Shown piece after piece: positions 11,106-19,446 of a DNA stretch of 39,736 nucleotides (position 1 is its first letter; every line of letters starts with the position of its first letter). Position numbers and translations under genes: made by a program. The notes beneath the pieces were generated by a model that made no database searches, had not been told where the DNA came from, and worked only from the letters and a program-made list of their open reading frames with translations. Source of the DNA: Cyanobium sp. Prado107 (GTDB taxonomy: Bacteria > Cyanobacteriota > Cyanobacteriia > PCC-6307 > Cyanobiaceae); NCBI GenBank assembly GCA_025454305.1, contig JALOOQ010000002.1, positions 1 through 39,736 of the forward strand, written 5' to 3'.

Positions 11106-12283
11106 GTGCCGCCGTGGCCGGTGCCATTGATGTGATCGTGGTGGGTGCAGGGGCCGCCGGAGCCTCCGCCGCCCTTCACCTCGCCCGTGCCGGCCGCAGC
11201 GTCCTGGTGATCGATCAGGCCCGCTTCCCCCGCGCCAAGCCCTGCGGCGGCGGCATGGCGGCGTCGGTGCAGGCCTGGTTTCCGTGCGACCTCACCCCGG
11301 TGGTGGAAGCTGTGATCGATCGGGTCCGCTTCACCTGGGACCTCGGCGACCCGGTGGTGGCGGAGCTTCCCGGCGCGGCCCCGTTCTGGATCGTGCGCCG
11401 TTCCCGGCTGGATGCGTTCCTGCTGGCGCAGGCCACCGCAGCCGGGGCCGGCTTTCTCGGCGGTGCCACCGTGGAGGCGGTGCGGCGCCACGGGGACCGC
11501 TGGCGGGTGACCCTGGCCGCCGGCGCGGACGAGTTCCCCGGGGGTGGATCACCGGAGGCCCCGGGTCTGGTGATTGCGGATGGCTCGGGTTCACGCCTGG
11601 TGGACGGCCTGGGGTTGGGGCCCCGACGGCCCCGGTTCGCCACCACGGTGTCCGTGGAGCTGGAAGGGGAGGTGGCCGATCCCGCCACGGCCCATTTCGG
11701 CTTCGGGCTGGTTCCCCAGGGCTTCTGCTGGGCCTTCCCGCGGCAGGGGGGCTACAGCATCGGCCTCGGCAGCTTCATCGGCCGGCCCGCCGATCCCTCC
11801 GTCGCCCGCGCCGAGGCCGATTCCGTGCTGGCCCGGCTGCTGCCCAGCCTCGGCTTCGCCGCCGACGCGGGCCAGCGCACCACCGCCCGGCTGCGCATCT
11901 GGGACGGCCACCATCCCCTGCACGCTGAGGGGGTGGTCGTGGCCGGCGACGCGGCCTCGCTCTGTGATCCCTTCCTGGCCGAAGGACTGCGGCCGGCCCT
12001 GCTCAGCGGCTGCCGCGCCGCCAGCGCCATGGACCTCTGGCTGGCGGGTGACGCCGCGGCTCTCGGCCACTACAGCGAGGGCATGCGCCGCGAGTGGGGG
12101 GAGTCGATGGCCTGGGGACGCCGCATCGCCAGCGTGTTCTACCGGGTGCCGCGGGTGGGCTATCAGCTGGGCATCAAGCGTCCCACCGCTCCCCAGCGCA
12201 TCGCCCAGATCCTCTCCGGCGAGATGGGCTACGGCGACATCGCCCAGCGGGCGATCCGCAGGCTGCTGTTTCAGCGGGGCTGA
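11102..12283 (+). CDS. Geranylgeranyl reductase family FAD-dependent oxidoreductase
   Basis: The product is a p-hydroxybenzoate-hydroxylase-fold flavoprotein of 393 residues. The N-terminal Rossmann motif is [19 protein letters not shown]. The KPCGGGM segment is the conserved Cys-containing signature of the geranylgeranyl reductase family. [19 protein letters not shown] is the second FAD motif. Family members reduce geranylgeranyl groups of chlorophyll, tocopherol or lipids, but this copy is shorter and more diverged than ChlP, so its substrate cannot be named. The TTG at 11102 overlaps the frr stop by 4 bases. GTG 11114 is an alternative start just before the Rossmann strand. It converges on the cyclic-nucleotide-binding gene with 13 bases between. 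Confidence 0.85.
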   Translation: MSAAVAGAIDVIVVGAGAAGASAALHLARAGRSVLVIDQARFPRAKPCGGGMAASVQAWFPCDLTPVVEAVIDRVRFTWDLGDPVVAELPGAAPFWIVRRSRLDAFLLAQATAAGAGFLGGATVEAVRRHGDRWRVTLAAGADEFPGGGSPEAPGLVIADGSGSRLVDGLGLGPRRPRFATTVSVELEGEVADPATAHFGFGLVPQGFCWAFPRQGGYSIGLGSFIGRPADPSVARAEADSVLARLLPSLGFAADAGQRTTARLRIWDGHHPLHAEGVVVAGDAASLCDPFLAEGLRPALLSGCRAASAMDLWLAGDAAALGHYSEGMRREWGESMAWGRRIASVFYRVPRVGYQLGIKRPTAPQRIAQILSGEMGYGDIAQRAIRRLLFQRG

Positions 12284-12300
12284 GGGGATGCCCGTCTCAG
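12280..12300. terminator. Hairpin spanning two convergent stop codons
   Basis: CTGAG (12280-12284) pairs with CTCAG (12296-12300). Inside, GGG (12285-12287) pairs with CCC (12291-12293) around an ATG loop with a 2-base bulge. Both stop codons of the convergent pair are in the arms. It is short but GC-rich and could mark transcript ends in both directions. No T-tract. Confidence 0.4.
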
Positions 12301-12683
12301 ATGCGTGTGCAGTCCTTGAGATTGCGCAGGCGTTGATCGATCGAGCCGAGCAGCTCGATGGCGAACATCGGCGATTCCTGAACCGCGAAGAGAAACTTCT
12401 CGCGGTTCATCACCAGCAGGCGGCAGCTGGTGATCGCCTTCGCGTCTCCATAGCGCCTGTGCTCGCTGGTGACCAGCGCACCGGCGCCGAAGACATCGCC
12501 GGCCCTGATCTGCTCATGGCCGGCATCGCCGTTCCAGTTCAGCTGCACCTCACCCTCCAGCAGGCCGAACATGCAATCGCCGGGTTCGCCGGATCGGAAG
12601 ATCAGCTCGCCCGGTTCCACGGTGATCACCTCACCGCTGCTGGCGAGGGCGCGCATGGTGTCGAGAGCGTTCACAGCAGGCAA
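12297..12683 (-). CDS. Cyclic nucleotide-binding domain protein without DNA-binding domain
   Basis: The 128-residue protein consists of essentially one cNMP-binding (Crp-like) beta-roll: VITVEPGELIFRSGEPGDCMFGLLEGEVQLNW, then IRAGDVFGAGALV and HRRYGDAKAITSCRLLVMNREKF, ending in a short helix. The phosphate-binding cassette of true cAMP binders (GELALxxxxxRxAT) is only loosely matched (DVFGAGALVTSEHRRYGDA), so ligand binding is uncertain. There is no helix-turn-helix, so it is not a Crp-type regulator by itself. The TTG 12683 start is from the track. GTG 12674 and ATG 12656 are equally possible and no Shine-Dalgarno decides. It lies downstream of the transaldolase gene on the same strand. Confidence 0.8.
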   Translation of the reverse strand: MPAVNALDTMRALASSGEVITVEPGELIFRSGEPGDCMFGLLEGEVQLNWNGDAGHEQIRAGDVFGAGALVTSEHRRYGDAKAITSCRLLVMNREKFLFAVQESPMFAIELLGSIDQRLRNLKDCTRI

Positions 12684-12750
12684 GAGGGATCAGACGGACC
12701 GATGGTCCAGTGTGGACGAGGCCCCGCACCCCCAGTTCAAGAGGCGATTA

Positions 12751-12773
12751 AGAGCCTCCCGGTCAGAGCCTCC
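12751..12773. repeat. 9-bp direct repeat at 14-bp period
   Basis: AGAGCCTCC occurs at 12751-12759 and again at 12765-12773 with the five-base spacer CGGTC. It lies between the transaldolase stop and the start of the cyclic-nucleotide-binding gene. On the minus strand it is followed by CTTAAT, a possible weak -10. GAGGC (12741-12745) pairs with GCCTC (12754-12758), so part of the repeat can also form a small hairpin downstream of transaldolase. Confidence 0.5.
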
Positions 12774-12801
12774 ACTCCAGGCCTGCCCGGAGGTTCAGGG
12801 C

Positions 12802-13974
12802 TCAGGAGGCACTGACGGCCAGGGCAGCTCCCAGGCCGCCACGGACGTCGTCCGGCGCCAGCCGGCCATCCTTGTCGGTGTCCAGGGCATCGAACACTGC
12901 GTCGCTGCCCAGCCATTCCTCGCGGGTGATGCAGCCGTCGCCGTCGAGGTCGTTGAGGAGGAAGATCTCGTGCACGGCGTGGCCGAAGGCAGCGCCCCCC
13001 TCCAGTTCCGCCAGCCGGTGGGCCAGCTGGGCCTCGAGAGTCTCGATCGCCTTGCAGAAGCCGCGGATGCCCTCGTCGAGCTTCTCGGTGGCCATGGGGT
13101 CGGCGACGAGCATTGCCCGGAAGCGCTCCTCGTCGAGGTGGATCTGGGCTTCGGTGGGCGCCGGATCGAAGGGGTTCAGCTTGCGCTCCAGCACGCCGTC
13201 GGTGGTGCGCAGTTCGTTGAGCAGGGCCGGGGAGATGGTGAGCAGGTCACAGCCGGCCAGCTCGATGATCTCCTCGGAGTTGCGGAAGCTGGCCCCCATC
13301 ACCTCGGTCTTGTAGCCGTAGGTCTTGTAGTAGTTGAAGATCTGGGTGACGGAGATCACGCCCGGATCCTCGGCTCCGGGGTAGTGCTCACGGCCGGTGC
13401 TCTTCTTGTACCAGTCCAGGATCCGCCCCACGAAGGGCGAGATCCGGGTGACGCCGGCCTCAGCTGCGGCCACGGCCTGGGCGAACGAGAACAGCAGAGT
13501 GAGATTGCAGTGGATGCCCTCCTTCTCGAGTTCCTCGGCGGCGCGGATGCCCTCCCAGGTGGAGGCCACCTTGATCAGCACCCGCTCCTTGCCGATGCCC
13601 GCCTGGCTGTAGAGCTCGATGATGCGCCGGGCCTTGGCGATGGTGGCTTCGGTGTCGTAGCTGAGGCGGGCGTCCACCTCGGTGGACACCCGGCCCGGCA
13701 CGATCTTGAGGATCTCCTTGCCGAAGGTCACGCAGATCTCGTCGAGGGCCTCGCGCACCACCGCGTCGGCACCGGCATCGCTGCCCATCACCGCGCGTGA
13801 CTCGCGCAGGGAGCGGTCGATCAGCTCCTGGTAGGTGGGAATCTGGGCGGCCGCCAAAATCAGTGAAGGGTTGGTGGTGGCGTCACGCGGGGTGAACTGC
13901 TTGATCGCGTCGATGTCGCCCGTGTCGGCCACCACCACGGTCATGGCGGCGAGTTGGTCAAGCAGGTTGGCCAT
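12802..13974 (-). CDS. tal: Transaldolase with C-terminal EF-hand pair
   Basis: Transaldolase moves a dihydroxyacetone unit between sugar phosphates in the oxidative pentose phosphate pathway. ATG 13974 ([20 protein letters not shown]) gives 390 residues. The (beta/alpha)8 core (to ~residue 320) has [22 protein letters not shown] with the Schiff-base lysine, [15 protein letters not shown] and [14 protein letters not shown]. The extra ~70 C-terminal residues hold two EF-hand calcium loops, [13 protein letters not shown] and [13 protein letters not shown], both with acidic residues at the ligand positions. Plain TalB enzymes end before this tail. A Ca2+-responsive extension is known in picocyanobacterial transaldolases, but a regulatory effect is an inference. 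The 29 residues that the track places upstream of the ATG are not homologous. Confidence 0.95.
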   Translation of the reverse strand: MANLLDQLAAMTVVVADTGDIDAIKQFTPRDATTNPSLILAAAQIPTYQELIDRSLRESRAVMGSDAGADAVVREALDEICVTFGKEILKIVPGRVSTEVDARLSYDTEATIAKARRIIELYSQAGIGKERVLIKVASTWEGIRAAEELEKEGIHCNLTLLFSFAQAVAAAEAGVTRISPFVGRILDWYKKSTGREHYPGAEDPGVISVTQIFNYYKTYGYKTEVMGASFRNSEEIIELAGCDLLTISPALLNELRTTDGVLERKLNPFDPAPTEAQIHLDEERFRAMLVADPMATEKLDEGIRGFCKAIETLEAQLAHRLAELEGGAAFGHAVHEIFLLNDLDGDGCITREEWLGSDAVFDALDTDKDGRLAPDDVRGGLGAALAVSAS

Positions 13975-14075
13975 GGCTGGCAGGGAAGCCGGTTGGCTGA
14001 ACGCTAGCCAGCACAGGCGCGGCTCCACAGCTTCTGGGGCGGTGCTTGCGCGAATGGCCACAGAGCGGCTTGGGG

Positions 14076-15911
14076 TCAGCCTGGCGTGGGCTTCGGCTTG
14101 GCCGGTGCGGAGAGGGGCATGGAGGGAGGAATCTGCTCCAGCACCAGCAATCCATCGATGATCTGTCGGGCCACGGGGGCGGCCACGGTGGAGCCGTAGG
14201 CGTTGCCGCCCTGGGGTTCATCCACCACCACCAGCACCACATAGCGGGGTTCCTCGATCGGCAGCAGCGCCACGAAGCTGGTGATCAGGGCGCCTGGGAT
14301 GTACACGCCACGGTCGGCCTTCTGCGCCGTGCCGGTCTTGCCACCGATGCGGTAGCCCGGCACATGGATCCCCAGACTCTGGCTTCGGGCCACCGTCCGC
14401 TCCATCCACCCCAACACCGTGCGTGTCACCGCCGGGTCCATCAGCTGGAGGCCCGTGTTGCCGGGCGTCTGGGCCAGGGCATCACCGGAGCGCAGGCCCC
14501 GGGTGATGTGGGGACTCACGAGGCGCCCACCGTTGGCGAGCATGGCATGCAGTTGGGCCAGCTTCAGCGGGGTGAGGGAGAAGCCCTGGCCGAAGGCGGC
14601 CACGGCCGGTTCGATCGGGTGGCCGGTGAACACTCCCCGGGGCTTCAGCTCCCCCGCCACGGCGCCCGGCAGATCGGTGTCGGGCCTGGTGTCGATGCCG
14701 AGCTTGTTCAGCCACTCCCAGAAGCGCTCCCGCTTCACCTGGGCCATGGCGTTGACCATGCCGACGTTGCTGGACACCTCCAGCACGGTGGGGAAGTCGA
14801 TCACGCCATTGCCCTGGCGGTTGGCGTTGAAGATCGGCCAGCCCCCGATCGTCAGCTGGCCTGGGTCATTGACCGTGCCCTTCGGGTCGATCGCCTTCTC
14901 CTGCAGGGCGATGGCCAGGTTGATGGGCTTGAAGGTGGATCCGGGTTCATAGAGATCCTGCACCGACCACTCACGGAACAGGCCGGGATTGAATTTCCAG
15001 AACTGGTTGGGGTCGTAGGTGGGATAGGAGGTGAGGGCCAGCATCTCGCCGTTGCGCACGTCCATCACCAGGGCGGCTGCCCGCTTGGCCTTCCACTTCG
15101 CCACCTGACTGGCCAGGGCCTGCTGGGCCAGCTGCTGCAAACGGGCGTCGAGGGTCAGCTGCAGGCGCAGGTCGTCTCCGTAGAGGGAACCGGCCTCGAG
15201 GCCCTCCGGCAGCGGGGTGCCGTCGGCACCGCGGCGCATGCTGATGGTGGTTTCCTGCCGCTGCAAGTCGCTGTCGCGGCTCTGTTCCAGCCCTGCCTGC
15301 GGGACCCGCTCGAGATTGAGAAAGCCCACCACATTGGCGAACAGGGACCCCTGGGGATAGATCCGCTGCGGATAGGCCTCCAGATCGAGGCCGCTGATGC
15401 CGAGGCTGCGGATGCGTTGCGCCGTTTCCGGATCGATGTCGGTGGCCACCTTCACACCGCTGGGGCGCCCCGCCATGCGCTCGTGAAGCACCTCGGCGGG
15501 CTGGGCGAGCACGGCTGCCAGACGCTCGGCCACCTCATCTCGGCTGCGCAGCTTCTGGGGGTCATCCCCCGGAAAGTTGAAGTAGCGGGGGTGGGCCCAG
15601 AGCGTGAAACGCTCCTCATCCAGGGCCACCAGGCGGCCGTTGCGATCGACGATCGTGCGGCGCTTGCCCAGGGGACGCTGGGACTGCGTCTGGATCGCCC
15701 GCGCCTTGGCCTGGAGGTTGTCGGTGTCGATCACCTGCAGCCAGGCCAGCCGCACCGCCAGGCCCAGGAGTCCGAGGCAGAGCAGGCCGTAGACAGCCAG
15801 AAGCCTGTGGTTGGTGAGGGGTTGGAGCGCCACCACACGCTGCTGCCGGCCGGATCCCATGCGCTGGTGCTGGACCGTCCGGCGGGAGCGTTGCAGCGGG
15901 GTCGTGCCCAT
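14076..15911 (-). CDS. ftsI: Septal peptidoglycan transpeptidase FtsI (class B PBP)
   Basis: The product is the class B penicillin-binding protein that cross-links septal peptidoglycan with FtsW. It has 611 residues from ATG 15911. A short basic cytoplasmic tail is followed by one membrane span ([23 protein letters not shown], ~35-57) and the pedestal domain. The transpeptidase domain has the acyl-serine motif PGSTFKPI (S325-T-F-K328), SSN (380-382) and GKTGTAQ (K525-T-G). The C-terminus is Pro/Lys-rich ([11 protein letters not shown]). The gene directly follows the FtsL-like gene and precedes transaldolase on the same strand. The 769-residue ORF on the opposite strand is a GC-driven shadow. 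Confidence 0.96.
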   Translation of the reverse strand: MGTTPLQRSRRTVQHQRMGSGRQQRVVALQPLTNHRLLAVYGLLCLGLLGLAVRLAWLQVIDTDNLQAKARAIQTQSQRPLGKRRTIVDRNGRLVALDEERFTLWAHPRYFNFPGDDPQKLRSRDEVAERLAAVLAQPAEVLHERMAGRPSGVKVATDIDPETAQRIRSLGISGLDLEAYPQRIYPQGSLFANVVGFLNLERVPQAGLEQSRDSDLQRQETTISMRRGADGTPLPEGLEAGSLYGDDLRLQLTLDARLQQLAQQALASQVAKWKAKRAAALVMDVRNGEMLALTSYPTYDPNQFWKFNPGLFREWSVQDLYEPGSTFKPINLAIALQEKAIDPKGTVNDPGQLTIGGWPIFNANRQGNGVIDFPTVLEVSSNVGMVNAMAQVKRERFWEWLNKLGIDTRPDTDLPGAVAGELKPRGVFTGHPIEPAVAAFGQGFSLTPLKLAQLHAMLANGGRLVSPHITRGLRSGDALAQTPGNTGLQLMDPAVTRTVLGWMERTVARSQSLGIHVPGYRIGGKTGTAQKADRGVYIPGALITSFVALLPIEEPRYVVLVVVDEPQGGNAYGSTVAAPVARQIIDGLLVLEQIPPSMPLSAPAKPKPTPG

Positions 15912-15992
15912 GAATCCGGCCAGGGAGTGAAACGAGGTGGGGATGGTGAGGCGAAGCCGGTGCCGGGCTGTCGGTGTCGGGCTGGAGGCGTG

Positions 15993-16511
15993 TCAGTAGC
16001 CGGCTGCTGCCTTCCTCCAGTCCAGCCCGGGCAGCAGGGCTGCCGTGGCTGGACCGGATCGCCGCGGTGGCGGCGGCACGAAGATCAGCTTGTCGCTGCT
16101 GGTGGGCACCAGTTGCCCGGGTTTGCCCACGACGCCGAGATGGTGCCGCTCCAGCTGGGCGGCGGCCTCCTGCAGGCGGTGCTCCAGCACCTGGGCGGCT
16201 TCGAGCTTCTGGTAGCTCACTGCCCACTCATTCTGCCAGTGGAGGGTGAGGCCGCTGAGGGCGAGCATGCACAGGCCGAGACCGGCAAGGGTGCCGTCGG
16301 CGGTGCGGTGCAGGCTCTTCAGCCATGGGCGGCGATGACCGCCGGCCCGTCCTGAGAGCGACCCCTGGATCACCTGCAGCGGGGCAGATGCGGTATCCAG
16401 ACGGAATCGCCGGCGGTCGGAGCTCTCGAGGTCGATGAGGCGCCTCGCGGCCCGCCCTGCTGTTTTGGAGGCGACCACGGAAGGGAGCCGAATGCTCCGC
16501 CAGTGAACCAC
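15993..16511 (-). CDS. FtsL-like bitopic membrane protein
   Basis: The 172-residue product has a basic cytoplasmic N-terminus (~70 residues), one membrane span (GTLAGLGLCMLALSGLTL, ~73-90), then a predicted coiled coil (QKLEAAQVLEHRLQEAAAQLERHH, ~101-124). A short tail with KPGQLVPTSSDKLIFVPP follows and the C-terminus is Pro-rich. This architecture, and its position 81 bases upstream of ftsI on the same strand, match FtsL of the FtsQLB divisome complex, which precedes ftsI in many bacteria. Sequence similarity to known FtsL was not demonstrable by eye, so the call is inference from topology and context. The start is GTG 16511 (VVHWRSIRL). No good downstream ATG is available. Confidence 0.7.
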   Translation of the reverse strand: MVHWRSIRLPSVVASKTAGRAARRLIDLESSDRRRFRLDTASAPLQVIQGSLSGRAGGHRRPWLKSLHRTADGTLAGLGLCMLALSGLTLHWQNEWAVSYQKLEAAQVLEHRLQEAAAQLERHHLGVVGKPGQLVPTSSDKLIFVPPPPRRSGPATAALLPGLDWRKAAAGY

Positions 16512-16548
16512 TCTGTCCGGCCCGCAGCAAGGCTGGCGAAAGGCGTCG

Positions 16549-17985
16549 TCAGACCCCGAGCAACAGCAGGTTGGCGAAGGTGAACCCGTTCCAGAGGCCG
16601 TGCATCAGCACGCACGGGCCCAGCCGCCCGCTGCGCAGACGCAGCCATCCCAGACCCAGGCCCAGCACCACCAGAGGCACCAGCTCCCCCAGGCTGAGGT
16701 GGGCCAGCCCGAAGACCAGGGCGCTGGCGGCCACCCCGGCAGCACCGCCCCAGCGGTTGCCGAGCACGGGCAGCAGCACACCCCGGAACAGGGTTTCCTC
16801 GAACAGGGGGGCGAGCACCATCGCCGTCAGGGCAAAACAGCCGAGCGCCAGCGGGTCACGGGCGGTGAGCACCAGTTCCAGCAGGGGATTGCTGCCCCCC
16901 GGATCACCAACCAGCCGATCCACCAGCCAGCCCGTCAAGGCCACCAGCGGCAACACCATCAGCATGTGGCCCAGGGCGCCGCGCAGTGCCGATCCGGCCG
17001 GCTGCCAGCGCCACTGCAGCCATCCCGCAGGCGGCCTCCGGGCGGCGAGGGGCCGCAGCTGGGCCCGCAGGATCAGCAGGGGCGGCACCGTCAGCCCCAG
17101 ATAGAGCAGCAGCACCTGCACGCCCTGCTGCCTCACCGGCATTGCTTCCAGGGGCGCCAGCAGGGGACGCAGAGCCGGCTCCAGCAGCAGCGGCACGCTC
17201 AGTTCGCCCAGCACCACGAACCCCCCGGCGATCAGCAGCGTCACGTCCAGCAGATCGAGCTGGGGGCCCAGCAGCGCCGGCATTGGGGTGGAGCGCCGCC
17301 GCCACAGCAGCCAGCCTTCCCGTGCCAGCAGGGCCAGACCCAGCAGCAGCAGCAGCCCCGGGAGCCAGCTGACGGCCAGCAGGCGTGCCAGGGCCCGGCG
17401 CTGCACTTCGGCATCGCCGCAGTCGGGGCGCTCCGGCTCCAGGGTCTGGCAGAGCAGCTGGCTGGTGAGCGGGCTCAGGTCTCCCTCCCAGGGCGCGGTG
17501 AGGCGGGCGAGCTGCGTTGAGGACGTGTCGTTCCCGGTGTCGTTTTCCTCCAGCAACGCCACCAGGGGCCGACGCTCCGGCGGCACCTGCCGGCGCAGCT
17601 CGGCCAGCACGGTTGCGGTGTGGTCCTGCCCCTGGCTGCGGCTGAGCAGGGCCAGCTGCAGCAACTGGTCGGGACTGCCGGGGCCGGGACCGGCGGCCAG
17701 GTTCTGCTCCAGTTGTCCGGCCAGGGCCGCGCGCGCCTCCTCTCCCGCCAGCCAGGGCCTCAGCCGTTCCGGCAGGGCGGGCTCCGCCAGCACCTGGAGC
17801 TGCAGCTGGCGCAGCTCCAGGGCATTGCCAACGGAGGGGCGGTTCAGGCTCTCCAGCAGTCCGTTGAACCAGAGCAGGGTGCAGAGCACAAGGCTGAGGC
17901 ACGCCAGAAGCAGCTTCCAGGGCGGCGCCGCTTCCGGCGGCTGAGATGCCGGCCGCTGCGCTGGCCGGTTCGGCGGGACGGTCAA
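16549..17985 (-). CDS. CPBP-family (CAAX/bacteriocin-processing) intramembrane protease
   Basis: A multi-pass membrane protein. An N-terminal anchor (WKLLLACLSLVLCTLLWFNGLLE) is followed by a ~150-residue extramembrane region with helical-repeat character (residues ~50-200), then several hydrophobic helices. The C-terminal CPBP (ABI, type II CAAX prenyl endopeptidase-like) domain carries the glutamate pair in FEETLFRG, FGLAHL and MHGLWNGF, so all three catalytic motifs are present. Substrates are unknown. TTG 17985 (LTVPPNRPAQ) gives 478 residues. GTG 18036 is an alternative and the track start 18192 overlaps the divergent phosphatase gene. A possible -10 (GAGAAT, minus strand, 18016-18021) supports the shorter form. 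It leads the run that includes the FtsL-like gene and ftsI. Confidence 0.85.
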   Translation of the reverse strand: MTVPPNRPAQRPASQPPEAAPPWKLLLACLSLVLCTLLWFNGLLESLNRPSVGNALELRQLQLQVLAEPALPERLRPWLAGEEARAALAGQLEQNLAAGPGPGSPDQLLQLALLSRSQGQDHTATVLAELRRQVPPERRPLVALLEENDTGNDTSSTQLARLTAPWEGDLSPLTSQLLCQTLEPERPDCGDAEVQRRALARLLAVSWLPGLLLLLGLALLAREGWLLWRRRSTPMPALLGPQLDLLDVTLLIAGGFVVLGELSVPLLLEPALRPLLAPLEAMPVRQQGVQVLLLYLGLTVPPLLILRAQLRPLAARRPPAGWLQWRWQPAGSALRGALGHMLMVLPLVALTGWLVDRLVGDPGGSNPLLELVLTARDPLALGCFALTAMVLAPLFEETLFRGVLLPVLGNRWGGAAGVAASALVFGLAHLSLGELVPLVVLGLGLGWLRLRSGRLGPCVLMHGLWNGFTFANLLLLGV

Positions 17986-18072
17986 ACGCGGATCTGCGGT
18001 GTGGCGATGGCCTGGATTCTCCCCCTGCCGCAGCACCCCTGTAGGGCGGGCGGTTCCCGCAGGCTGCTCCCA

Positions 18073-18078
18073 TACGAT
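18073..18078 (+). promoter_or_regulatory. Candidate -10 element for the histidine phosphatase gene
   Basis: TACGAT matches TATAAT at four of six positions and sits 22 bases before GTG 18101. A start of transcription near 18085 would rule out the in-frame ATG 18077, which supports the GTG start. No convincing -35. Confidence 0.3.
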
Positions 18079-18100
18079 GACGGCGCGCAGCCCTGGGTCC

Positions 18101-19441
18101 GTGTCGCTTCGGATTGTGCTGGTCCGCCACGGGCTCAGCAGCTTCAACGTCGAGCACCGGATCCAGGGCCGTGACGACCTTTCCGCCCTCACCGACGTGG
18201 GCGTGGCCCAGGCCCGGGCTGCCGGTGCGGCCCTGGCCGATGTGGGCTTCGACGCTGTCTACAGCTCACCCCTTCAGCGGGCCTGTGACACCACCGCCCA
18301 CCTGCTCGAGGTCCACGGCCGGGGGCTCGCCCCCGGCTTCGACGAGGATCTGCTGGAGATCGACCTGGCCCCCTGGAGCGGGCTGCAGCGCCGGGAGCTG
18401 CGGGAGCGTTTCCCCACCCAGGAGGCGCTCTGGAGGGCGGCACCCCACACCCTGGAACTGGAGCGGCAGGACGGCAGCCGCTACCGCCCCCTGCCGGAGC
18501 TGATGGAGCAAGCGGCCCGGTTCAACGACCGGCTTCTGGAACGCCATGCCGCGGCCCTGGACGGCGCCGACCACAGCGTGCTCGTGGTGGCTCACAACGC
18601 CATCCTGCGCTGTCTGGTGCTCACCCTGCTGGGGCTGGATGCCGCCGGCTTCCGTCGCCTGCGGGTGGACAACGGTTCGATTTCCGTGCTCAACCTCGAC
18701 CGTGGGGCAGCCGGAGCCCTGGCGGTGCAGGTGGAGTCGCTCAACGGCACCGCCCACCTCGGCGCGCCGCTTCCCCCTCGCGGCGGCGGTCCCCGTCTGC
18801 TGCTGGTGCGCCATGGCGAGACCGACTGGAACCGCCAGGGACGCTTTCAGGGGCAGATCGACATCCCCCTCAACAGCAACGGGCTGGCCCAGGCCGAGGC
18901 GGCCGGATCGTTCCTGGCCTCGGCGAGCATCCACCGGGCCTACACCAGCTCCATGGCACGGCCGCGGCAGACGGCCGAGGTGATCCTCAGCTCCCACCCC
19001 GGTGTGCCCCTCACCGCCACCCGAGGACTGGTGGAAATCGGTCATGGCCTCTGGGAGGGACGGCTGGAGCGGGAGATCGCCGAGTCCTGGCCGGAACTCC
19101 TGGCCGACTGGAAACGCGCTCCCCATACCGTGCAGATGCCCGAGGGCGAGACCATCCACGACGTCTGGACCCGTTCCCTGCAGACCTGGCACACGATCGC
19201 GGCCAGCCTCGACGACCAGGAGACCGCCCTGGTGGTGGCCCACGACGCCGTCAACAAGACGATTCTCTGCGCGCTGCTGGGGCTCTCCCCGGCAGACATC
19301 TGGACGATCAAGCAGGGAAACGGCGGCGTGACCGTGATCGACTACCCCCAGGGGGCGGGCGGCACCGCCGTGGTGGCGGCCATGAACCTCACCACCCACC
19401 TCGGCGGGGTGCTGGACCGCACCGCCGCCGGTGCGCTCTAG
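18101..19441 (+). CDS. Two-domain histidine phosphatase (phosphoglycerate mutase-like)
   Basis: The 446-residue protein is a tandem of two complete histidine-phosphatase domains. Domain 1 has LVRHGLSSFN (H10), SSPLQRACDT, EIDLAPWSG and VVAHNAIL. Domain 2 has LVRHGETDWN (H238), TSSMARPRQTAE, VEIGHGLWEG and VVAHDAVNK. Each has the nucleophilic His, the second Arg, the acid Glu and the C-terminal His, so both look active. Cyanobacterial proteins of this type include metal-independent phosphoserine phosphatases. Alpha-ribazole phosphatase and phosphoglycerate mutase are alternatives, and substrate cannot be decided from sequence. GTG 18101 (VSLRIVLVRHG) is chosen because family members begin just before the RHG strand. 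The dihydroorotase-like gene follows 5 bases later. Confidence 0.88.
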   Translation: MSLRIVLVRHGLSSFNVEHRIQGRDDLSALTDVGVAQARAAGAALADVGFDAVYSSPLQRACDTTAHLLEVHGRGLAPGFDEDLLEIDLAPWSGLQRRELRERFPTQEALWRAAPHTLELERQDGSRYRPLPELMEQAARFNDRLLERHAAALDGADHSVLVVAHNAILRCLVLTLLGLDAAGFRRLRVDNGSISVLNLDRGAAGALAVQVESLNGTAHLGAPLPPRGGGPRLLLVRHGETDWNRQGRFQGQIDIPLNSNGLAQAEAAGSFLASASIHRAYTSSMARPRQTAEVILSSHPGVPLTATRGLVEIGHGLWEGRLEREIAESWPELLADWKRAPHTVQMPEGETIHDVWTRSLQTWHTIAASLDDQETALVVAHDAVNKTILCALLGLSPADIWTIKQGNGGVTVIDYPQGAGGTAVVAAMNLTTHLGGVLDRTAAGAL

Positions 19442-19446
19442 GCCCC

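Noticed and set aside
14046-16355. 769-residue plus-strand ORF opposite ftsI
   Set aside because: Complete shadow of FtsI and the FtsL-like gene; no homology signal.
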